From assembly GCF_004000845.1 (NCBI RefSeq), contig NZ_BIMA01000019.1, forward strand, positions 18,863 through 82,862: a stretch of 64,000 bases of DNA, written 5' to 3'. Each line of letters begins with the position of its first letter. Position 1 is the stretch's first letter. The position numbers were made by a program, and so were the translations under genes. The stretch is from Paenibacillus koleovorans NBRC 103111. Its GTDB lineage: Bacteria > Bacillota > Bacilli > Paenibacillales > NBRC-103111. The notes under the pieces are model-generated. The model saw only the letters and a list, made by a program, of their open reading frames with translations. It was not told the DNA's origin and did no database searches. Positions 57,384 to 64,000 of the stretch are shown here, piece by piece.

Positions 57384-59123
57384 ATGCTTCTATCTTACAA
57401 CCGTTCCTTATGGTACCACCGAATCTTGTATCTTTTGGTTGCGGTCGCACTTGTTGCCGTTGTCTATAAAACCTATATGAGCTCGTTACGCATCCAAAAA
57501 TATCACCAAGCAGTCAACGACTTGGAATTGGGGCGGCTGGTCCTTGCTGAGGAGGGCTTTCGCAAGGCGGCTGCCAACACCTCCCTGCAATATAAGACCA
57601 AGGAAATCGAGGAATTGCTAGTCCAGCTGCAGCCGGTGTCCCAGATTATAGACATGCTGAAGCAAGTGGAGGAGGAGCTCCGGGTCTCGGACGATGAAGA
57701 ACGTGTTGCGGAAATGCTCGACGTATTCGCGAAGTACAATCAGTTGATTGGTGAATACTCGGCCAAGGGGGATTCGTCCACCCTGATCTTCCAGGAGGCT
57801 ATTGTTTACTATGAAATAAATGAACGGTTCACAGCCACTTTGTCAGACCATTACAAAAGAGTCACTAAAGGCTTACAGAGCCAATTGAATAAGAAAGCTT
57901 TTGCCGAGGAGCAGAACTTGAAGGAGTTGCTGCTGCTCCACAACGCAATCGCCAAAAACGACCCCAAGCAAGCTGCCGAGGATCTCGCTCTATTGGAATC
58001 CTATGAAAATGCTAGGCTGAATGCTGTGCTCAAGGAGAAGGGCTTCGCCGATGCATTAGCCGAGACAGCCCGTATCAATAAAATTTACGCCGATTCGGGG
58101 TTAAGCTTTCCTCTAATCGCCACCAGAACTGAAGACTATGCAAAGGATCAGCTTCAACAGCTGTTTGACCAGAATAAGATTGTGGAATATATCGCGATGG
58201 CTCAAGCATTCCAATCGAGTCCGGATTGGGCACCTATCCTGGTAAATGTCCCTGGGGTTATTGCTAAAGCAATCAGTGTATGGATCAAACAAGCCGATCA
58301 GGCTGTTGCAGCCGGTCAGTTTGATCAAGGGATTGGAATTCTGACCAAGCTAGGTACCTACACGGATACTGCCCCCCGAATTCGGAATGCAGAGGTTCGC
58401 GCCATGGAAGCCGATCCGGCTCGCTTGCTCCTACGGGCTGCTCCAGGCCGGAGCTTCAATTCGACTGCAAGTTTCCAATCGCAAGCCGGGGCTCAATCCG
58501 TGGTCCTAGGCCTGGATAAGAACACAATAGGTTTAGCGCGATTGTTCGGAGACGGGACCGTGGGCTACAGCGAAGGCGTACTTGATGAAGGAATTACAGT
58601 AAAAAGCCTCACCTTAGCTCAAGCGCTTAGCGCTCAAGGACAGCCCCTGGTGCTGGTCGACGGGGCTTCCGGCAGCAGGCAACATCGATATCTCGCCTAT
58701 GAGCTGCAGGGTAATGCGCTTCGAAAAATATGGGATGTCCAGGCTGACCGCTATCAGGTAGAGCGTCCAGGTGTGCTGCTGGTAGACAATACGATAGACG
58801 GGCCTGGGCAGCAATCCTACTATGAATACCAAGGCGGCAGATACAATTTTACCCGCATCAAACCTGACTATATCGAGATTTCCTTAAACAACTTAAGAAA
58901 CTACCGCAACACAAAAGTCCGCTTCACCTGTCAAATCTTAACGGCCGATGGGAATACTGCAGTAGTTTCGCTTAACGGAGAATATGTCATTTTATCCGGT
59001 AACTTCAGCTTTAAGCCAGGAAATGCGGTTGTAACTGGAAAATGGATTGGGGATAGTGAAATTAAGAAAGGTACCCAGTCTATCTACGCTTTCCAGGTCG
59101 AGGTCAGCGCCTTATCGCAGTGA
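57384..59123 (+). CDS. Membrane-anchored 579-residue unknown protein
   Basis: One N-terminal TM helix (IPYLLVAVALVAVVYK region, about 13-30), then a mainly helical region of about 330 residues with TPR-like character (LELGRLVLAEEGFRKAA, LLLLHNAIAKNDPKQAAEDLALLESYENARL). The C-terminal 220 residues are beta-rich and resemble a propeller-like or wall-binding module, with GTVGYSEGVLDEGITVKSL and YVILSGNFSFKPG. Not recognised. Third gene of the rightward arm, 17 nt after the previous one. Confidence 0.7.
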   Translation: MLLSYNRSLWYHRILYLLVAVALVAVVYKTYMSSLRIQKYHQAVNDLELGRLVLAEEGFRKAAANTSLQYKTKEIEELLVQLQPVSQIIDMLKQVEEELRVSDDEERVAEMLDVFAKYNQLIGEYSAKGDSSTLIFQEAIVYYEINERFTATLSDHYKRVTKGLQSQLNKKAFAEEQNLKELLLLHNAIAKNDPKQAAEDLALLESYENARLNAVLKEKGFADALAETARINKIYADSGLSFPLIATRTEDYAKDQLQQLFDQNKIVEYIAMAQAFQSSPDWAPILVNVPGVIAKAISVWIKQADQAVAAGQFDQGIGILTKLGTYTDTAPRIRNAEVRAMEADPARLLLRAAPGRSFNSTASFQSQAGAQSVVLGLDKNTIGLARLFGDGTVGYSEGVLDEGITVKSLTLAQALSAQGQPLVLVDGASGSRQHRYLAYELQGNALRKIWDVQADRYQVERPGVLLVDNTIDGPGQQSYYEYQGGRYNFTRIKPDYIEISLNNLRNYRNTKVRFTCQILTADGNTAVVSLNGEYVILSGNFSFKPGNAVVTGKWIGDSEIKKGTQSIYAFQVEVSALSQ

Positions 59124-59177
59124 TAACAACTGTAAAGCTATCACACAATATACAGTCAAAAAAGCCACCCTAATCAA
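59124..59177. other. Short intergenic stretch before the relic element
   Basis: Nothing recognised apart from AT-rich DNA following the end of the 579-residue gene. Confidence 0.4.
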
Positions 59178-59216
59178 GCAATGTCATTAAGTTAAGGCAC
59201 AGGGCCAAAAATCAGG

Positions 59217-59258
59217 AAAAAAGAGCAGGTTATCGAACAGATAGCCCGCTCTTTTTTT
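59217..59258 (+). terminator. Terminator at the left end of the relic element
   Basis: Stem AAAAAGAGCAGGTTATC / GATAGCCCGCTCTTTTTT with one mismatch and one G-U pair, A tract before and TTTTTTT after, so it works in both directions. It can end the 579-residue gene transcript. Confidence 0.75.
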
Positions 59259-59690
59259 GCGCGAAAATAGAAATTGGTCTTGACAAGTAGATGGAAATAT
59301 GTGGCGAACCCCTTTGAAAAACGAGGAGATTACACCCATGAATGAGTACGCGAATTCGCTAAAATAAACGCTGACATCCCTCATACGAGAAATGACAGCG
59401 GCACCCGCACCTTATGCGGACACAGACATCTTCTGCATTTGAACGTTGCCTACGACCTCTGCAATAGACTCTATGTGGATGCCCTTGTTCAGCCGCGAAG
59501 GTGTGCAACGAGGGAAGGGCACTGGCGCTATGGTTGACCGTTCTCCGATTACAGACAAGCGCAGATTCGCAAAAATATTGTGCCGGTTCGACCCATTCGC
59601 CCAGGGCAGAAGAACGCGCACAACATCCGCTGGTAATCAGCTGTTAGCTTCGTCTACAGAGTAGCATAACTCAGTTCACATTGAACATTT

Positions 59691-59716
59691 TTTTAAGCGG
59701 ATCTTCCATCCGCTTT
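59691..59716 (+). terminator. Hairpin terminator inside the relic element
   Basis: Stem AAGCGGAT / ATCCGCTT with a 5-nt loop, followed by TGTTTGC, preceded by TTTTTT. Confidence 0.5.
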
Positions 59717-59756
59717 GTTTGCTATACGCTTTTTCCCTTGTTTGCACCAAAAAAAA

Positions 59757-59787
59757 ACAAACGGCATAGGGCTTTTTCCCATGCCGT
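59757..59787 (-). terminator. Leftward hairpin terminator inside the relic element
   Basis: Stem ACGGCAT(a)GGG / CCC-ATGCCGT, followed leftward by TTTGTTTTTTTTT. It can end the transcript of the large SLH gene that begins to the right. Confidence 0.7.
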
Positions 59788-59868
59788 TCCGATTTCATTT
59801 GTTCCCCGGTCTTGTCTTTGAGCTTAACTTAATGACATTGCCCGTGGGCGGCCTTTGTTACAAAATTC

Positions 59869-62800
59869 TTAATTGATAAACCTCACCATCAATTCCTCGG
59901 TGTCGCTAATGCGTGTAAATTCATGAGTACGGGAAGCCTCTTCCACTTGGCCATAGCCCCAATTCGACTTGGGCACATCCGGCCAGCTCGGATCGAAGTC
60001 GCCTGTCAGCGGACCGCGACCCAGCACACGGTTCAGCGTCGTCACCGCTTCGTTCCGGCTCAGGTTCCGATCCGGATGGAACAGCGCGCCTTCGCCGATC
60101 ATGTAGCCTTGCTGCTTCATGCTTTCGATCTCATTGCGCGCCCAGTGGCCCGCCGTATCCTGGAACGAGTAGTTGGCCGACGGCCTGACACTCTGATTCA
60201 GGAAGCGTAGAACGACAGCGGCGAATTCCGCTCGCGTGATACGCTGCTCCGGCTTGAACTCCCCGGCCTCGTAGCCCTGCATGATGCCGGTCTGCTTCAT
60301 CACCTCTATGCTCGAGCTCGCCCAGTGGCTGCCGCTCACATCGGTGTAGGAGCCAGCCGGCTGCTTCACGTCGCCTTTGCCCAGCAAGCGGGCCAGCATA
60401 GCGGCTACCTCGGCTCGAGTAACGGCATTGTCCGGCTTGAACATGCCGTCCGGATACCCATTGATGTATTTCATATGAATGCCGCCGTTGTTGAACTTCA
60501 GGTTGAACGTCGGCAAGGAAAGCGATTGATTCTGCGCCTGAGCCTTGGCTGCGTCATATTGTACCTCGATCAAGTAACCTGGAGCCACAGGTTCCTTCAG
60601 ATGAATGATCAGCTTGTTGGTGTCGCTCAGCTCCGCTTTCGCAATCGCAACCGGCTTGCCGCCCACCAGAACCGTCAAAGCTTGAGGATCCATATATTGG
60701 GCCTTGTTGTTCAACGAAATCTGAATGGTCCCTGCCGCGGGATTCGCTTCCGAAGCGGTCGGCTGCACTTCCACTTGCGGAAGTGTCAGGACCGGTGCCG
60801 CAACCGCCACATCCGCCTCGCGGAAGAAGGTAAAGGTACTGAATTTAGTAATTTTGAATTTGAAGCCGACCGGTCGGCCGTTGGCATACACGATTTCGCT
60901 CGGCGTATTCCCGCTGCCTCCGACCACTTCTTTCGTGCCGTCGGTGTGTTGGATGAGCACGCGAATCGATTCCACAAACTTCTGGCGCTCCGTCGGGTCG
61001 GTCGGAATCGTCAAGTACGTCAGCGGCAGCGTGATCTCCGTCTCGAACCCGGTGTAGTTCGTTTCAATCTCGCGCGGGATATCGAGAATGACGGCATTGT
61101 TCGCCGCCCTCATTGCGGCGATATCCTGCTTGGTCTGCGTCACGACGGTTTGTTGCTCCGCCGCATCCCGGATCGGCACGATTCGGAAGAACAGGTCGAA
61201 GCCGGCATCGACGATTGTCGACAGCACACTCGCGCTGATCCCTACCGAGCCTTCCGGCGTCGATACTTGCAATGACGTGGCGCCACCGACATTCTCCAAT
61301 GCGGTCACGGGAATCTCGACCGCCAGTTCATCCGCCCGCTCGGACAGATTGTTGTTAGGCTTATCATTGAAGTTCACATTCAACACGCCTGATTGCGAAT
61401 TCGTCTGCACCAGCTCACTCATCGAAGCGGGAGATACAATCAGCTTGTCGATTTGCTTGCCGTTCGACAATGTGGTCCGCGTAATTTGGGCCTGAACCTC
61501 TTGACCGTCCACAATGACACTGCTGTCGTTCCGGGCTTCCGTTACTTTCTGCTCCAGGACAGCGTTGCTCTTCACGATCAGCAAGAACGTGCGGCTAAGA
61601 GGCGTTCCATTGGCCTTCGACACGGTTGCGGTCAGAATCACGCTGACGTCCGTTGGCTGGCGGTTGATATTCGCCGTGAACTTCCTCGGCTCGTTCGAAC
61701 CGTAATCGTTCGCCGCTTCCGCAATCTTGATGACCGCTTCATGGCTCGACGTCCAGCCGACCAATGTGTGGTTGCTGCCGTCCTTCACCAGGAATACTTG
61801 CTTCGTCACGCTTTCCCATATATCCGTATCGGAGAAGCCGACCTTCAAGTTTTTGAGCGCATTCTTGATGTCGTCGTTGATGCCTTCCAGCGAGTCCGCT
61901 ACCGGCCCTACGTACACGCTCTGCGCAGACGTGCCGATGCTCGGAGTACCGCTAGCCGCCACCGGCGTGACTTCGAAGCTGATATATTTGCCAATGTCCT
62001 CATCCTGGACCACATACGTTTTGCCCAGTGCGCCGGAGATCGGAACTCGGCCGGTGCCGGAACCATCATCGGCTCTATACCACTTGAATACGGTGCTTCC
62101 CTCCGGATCGTTGTTGACATCCTGGTAGGTGTAGCTGCCCGTCAATGTCCGGCCCACCTCCGGCACGCCGCTGATCCCTACGTTCAAGACCATCGGTGCA
62201 GCCGCTGTCGTGACGGACACGACGTTCGACTGATTGGACGGCCCCAGATCGTTATAAGCGATGACGTGGTATTGATACGTCTGTCCGCTCGTCAGCCCAT
62301 ACACCGAATAGGTGACCGAGGTTACGGTGCCCAAATATTGGCCGTCGCCGTACACGTTGTAGTAAACTGCCCCGGCTACCGTATTCCATCCCAGATTGAT
62401 CGTGGTGTTGGTATTGGACAGGCTCCTGAGAACGATTTGATCGGTCAACGGAGTATGAGGCTTCATATAAAAATCGTACTCCACAATCGAACTGCCCACA
62501 TGAATGATTCCGTTTGTAATATAGCTGTCTTCTCCTGGAGCGACCGGCACGGTCCGGCCTTCCTCCCGGCTGTCATAATTGTAGTAGGCCGTTTTGGTGC
62601 CCTTCAGATAGTAATCTCCGTCGGCGTAAACCATCCACGCATATTCCCCGATAGCGGTTGTGAATTGCGGGTTCTTGTTCTGATTCGGCGCGAAATCGGC
62701 CAGTATCGGCAGTTGGACGATCGTGTCCGGCACCCGGCCCTTATCTCGGTTCAATTGGGTATCGGCCCAGTACAGCTGCATATCGATGCCCTCGATCGGC

Positions 62801-64000
62801 GCATTGGTGACGAAATCCCGCACAATGCCGTAAGGGTCGATGAGCCCGGTCTCAATCTCAATCTGACCGTCCGCTGAGATCGTAACCGTCTTCCAGATGC
62901 CAGCCATTTTCTGTCCGTTGACGGTGAGCTGGAACAGCAGTCGGTACGTACCCGGCAGCAGCTGCTCTACCTTGAATCGGCCGTCCGGCTCAATCAGGAC
63001 CGGCTTGTCGAGAATCTCTTGCCCTTGATCGTTAAAAATACGTCCCACCATCGTGTTGGCGCTGCTAAAGATGTTGTCGATGTTTTGCTGAACATGCCCT
63101 TTGACATACAGCTTGCCGCTGATTTGGTTGATGGCGGCTACGGCTTCCCCGTTCCCAAGCGCGCCTACCGTCGCTTTCTGCTCGAATTCCAAAGTTACGG
63201 ACTGCCCTTCCACTACAATCGGAGCTTTGATCTTCAATGTGTAGTTCCGATCGCCCATCGGCACGACCAAGCTATATTTGCCGTCCGGTCCTGTCGTCAC
63301 CGTAACCGTATAGAGCCCAATCGGCGGTCCGAGGTCCTCCGAAATCGTTACTTGGGCGCCAGCAACCGGCTGCCCACTGACCGTTACGATCCCTTCCACA
63401 GTAGCCGGCATCAACGTGACCGTCATGACCTGCTCGGCGAAGATTCCGGATTCCAGGTCACGGACTACAATCTCCATCGTCTTGTTTACCGACTGGATCC
63501 CTTGAATGGCAGGAGCGGTTAAGGTGCTTGTCGCCACTCCCGAACCGTTGGTCGTTGTTGTTGCGATTGAGAGGGTGCCTGCCTCCGCCCCGAACTTCAC
63601 CGGAACCGCTGCCACCGGCTGGTGAGTCACTTTATCCAGAATAGTGGACGTCAGCAAGCTTGTTGCTTTGCCATCGCCGACCAGGCTCTTCGGATTCGCC
63701 GTCAGCGAGATGGTCGCCACCTCCGGGAAAGTCAGGTCTTGCACGACCTGTTGCCCATTAACCAGCTGCACTTGTGCGGAGACGAGCGTCCGCGTGCTGT
63801 TCGCCACATAGACTACGGCGGTTACCGGCAGCAGGCTCGAGATCGTGTACCGGCCGTTCTGATCGGTTACAGACGAGCCCATGAAGACGCCGTTCAGGTC
63901 TTGAATCCCTACAGTAATTCCGGTAACGATCCGGCCCGTAGTGCTGTACAGGATGCCGGTGATGGACGCGTTAGCCGGGGTTGGGTTCACCGTCACCGTG
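59869..64000 (-). CDS. Large SLH-anchored surface protein, 5' end outside the window
   Basis: At least 1375 residues; the frame is open to the right edge, so the N-terminus and any signal peptide are not seen. From the visible N-terminal side: carboxypeptidase-regulatory-like/Big-type beta domains (ITGILYSTTGRIVTGITVGIQDLNG; ASGI-type repeats), a fibronectin type III domain (YYNVYGDGQYLGTVTSVTYSVYGLTSGQTYQYHVIAYND), further Ig-like domains, a region with atypical D-alanine-like repeats, and three C-terminal SLH domains (YINGYPDGMFKPDNAVTRAEVAAMLARLL; YTDVSGSHWASSSIEVMKQTGIMQGYEAGEFKPEQRITRAEFAAVVLRFL; YSFQDTAGHWARNEIESMKQQGYMIGEGALFHPDRNLSRNEAVTTLNRVL). An S-layer-type adhesin or enzyme carrier is likely; no catalytic domain is visible in this part. 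Confidence 0.88.
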   Translation of the reverse strand, partial: TVTVNPTPANASITGILYSTTGRIVTGITVGIQDLNGVFMGSSVTDQNGRYTISSLLPVTAVVYVANSTRTLVSAQVQLVNGQQVVQDLTFPEVATISLTANPKSLVGDGKATSLLTSTILDKVTHQPVAAVPVKFGAEAGTLSIATTTTNGSGVATSTLTAPAIQGIQSVNKTMEIVVRDLESGIFAEQVMTVTLMPATVEGIVTVSGQPVAGAQVTISEDLGPPIGLYTVTVTTGPDGKYSLVVPMGDRNYTLKIKAPIVVEGQSVTLEFEQKATVGALGNGEAVAAINQISGKLYVKGHVQQNIDNIFSSANTMVGRIFNDQGQEILDKPVLIEPDGRFKVEQLLPGTYRLLFQLTVNGQKMAGIWKTVTISADGQIEIETGLIDPYGIVRDFVTNAPIEGIDMQLYWADTQLNRDKGRVPDTIVQLPILADFAPNQNKNPQFTTAIGEYAWMVYADGDYYLKGTKTAYYNYDSREEGRTVPVAPGEDSYITNGIIHVGSSIVEYDFYMKPHTPLTDQIVLRSLSNTNTTINLGWNTVAGAVYYNVYGDGQYLGTVTSVTYSVYGLTSGQTYQYHVIAYNDLGPSNQSNVVSVTTAAAPMVLNVGISGVPEVGRTLTGSYTYQDVNNDPEGSTVFKWYRADDGSGTGRVPISGALGKTYVVQDEDIGKYISFEVTPVAASGTPSIGTSAQSVYVGPVADSLEGINDDIKNALKNLKVGFSDTDIWESVTKQVFLVKDGSNHTLVGWTSSHEAVIKIAEAANDYGSNEPRKFTANINRQPTDVSVILTATVSKANGTPLSRTFLLIVKSNAVLEQKVTEARNDSSVIVDGQEVQAQITRTTLSNGKQIDKLIVSPASMSELVQTNSQSGVLNVNFNDKPNNNLSERADELAVEIPVTALENVGGATSLQVSTPEGSVGISASVLSTIVDAGFDLFFRIVPIRDAAEQQTVVTQTKQDIAAMRAANNAVILDIPREIETNYTGFETEITLPLTYLTIPTDPTERQKFVESIRVLIQHTDGTKEVVGGSGNTPSEIVYANGRPVGFKFKITKFSTFTFFREADVAVAAPVLTLPQVEVQPTASEANPAAGTIQISLNNKAQYMDPQALTVLVGGKPVAIAKAELSDTNKLIIHLKEPVAPGYLIEVQYDAAKAQAQNQSLSLPTFNLKFNNGGIHMKYINGYPDGMFKPDNAVTRAEVAAMLARLLGKGDVKQPAGSYTDVSGSHWASSSIEVMKQTGIMQGYEAGEFKPEQRITRAEFAAVVLRFLNQSVRPSANYSFQDTAGHWARNEIESMKQQGYMIGEGALFHPDRNLSRNEAVTTLNRVLGRGPLTGDFDPSWPDVPKSNWGYGQVEEASRTHEFTRISDTEELMVRFIN

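Larger units (their letters stand above)
59178..59841. mobile_element. Relic insertion element or MITE with 19-bp inverted repeats
   Basis: Perfect 19-bp ends GCAATGTCATTAAGTTAAG (59178-59196) and its reverse complement (59823-59841) enclose 664 bp. No intact transposase ORF is present; short frames only. The inside carries three hairpins (59217-59258, 59691-59716 and 59757-59787) that can act as terminators in both directions. The size and ends fit a deleted IS or a non-autonomous element. Target-site duplications were not evident. Confidence 0.6.

Noticed and set aside
60325..62877. Two long + strand frames (316 and 494 residues) opposite the large SLH protein
   Set aside because: Arg/His-rich shadows of the repetitive surface protein gene; the opposite strand shows clear SLH and FnIII domains.

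Overview
The window looks like the chromosome of a spore-forming, S-layer-bearing member of the Paenibacillaceae (Paenibacillus/Cohnella type). The reasons are a GC-rich genome with strong Shine-Dalgarno sites, several SLH-domain proteins, two copper-amine-oxidase-type stalk-domain proteins, BceRS/BceAB-type peptide-resistance modules, an MhqR-type quinone-response locus, and a collagen-like protein behind a sigma-K-like promoter. The genus is inferred from gene content, not from a marker gene. No rRNA, tRNA or CRISPR array was seen.

Layout. 0-9.8 kb: a VOC-fold enzyme behind a 23-bp palindrome; a collagen-like protein and a small partner; a DUF1641 protein with type II NADH dehydrogenase behind a Rex-like operator; an mhqR-mhqO-mhqD-like operon; an MBL-fold hydrolase; an OmpR/HK two-component pair. 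9.8-18 kb: a DUF4143-type ATPase, a BceRS-type pair and a BceAB-type ABC transporter (permease frameshifted). A frameshifted Schlafen/AlbA_2-type gene lies between the two Bce halves. 18-20.8 kb: a sulfatase divergent from an AraC regulator, then a repeat-rich intergenic stretch of about 51-nt period. 20.8-31.6 kb: a complete leftward carbon-phosphorus lyase locus (hexapeptide transferase, phnF, G, H, I, J, K, M, L, D, C, E, E). Four PhoP-box-like hexamers at exact 11-nt spacing stand in front of it, and a second PhoP-like array stands before phnD. 31.7-40 kb: two secreted stalk-domain proteins, a MazF/PemK-like two-gene operon, a DUF1904-like tautomerase, a decayed MFS exporter gene with an intact MerR regulator, an isolated UMP kinase gene preceded by a leader ORF and terminator, and a pirin gene with the same palindrome as mhqR.

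40.4-59.1 kb is the most unusual part. A leftward run of overlapping or closely spaced genes encodes a secreted/membrane vWA protein with a cytoplasmic tail, a 1130-residue tubulin/FtsZ-like GTPase, an 801-residue unknown protein, a multi-pass membrane vWA protein, a small unknown protein, a zinc-ribbon GTPase and a GAP1-like GTPase-associated protein with a C-terminal membrane anchor. An SLH-domain surface protein follows. A divergent rightward arm encodes a 50-residue membrane peptide, a zinc-ribbon membrane protein and a 579-residue membrane-anchored protein. I read this as one membrane-associated NTP-dependent machine of unknown function, perhaps a conflict/defence or envelope-remodelling system.

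The window closes with a 664-bp segment bounded by 19-bp inverted repeats (a relic insertion element or MITE) and the 3' part of a very large SLH-anchored surface protein that runs off the right edge.
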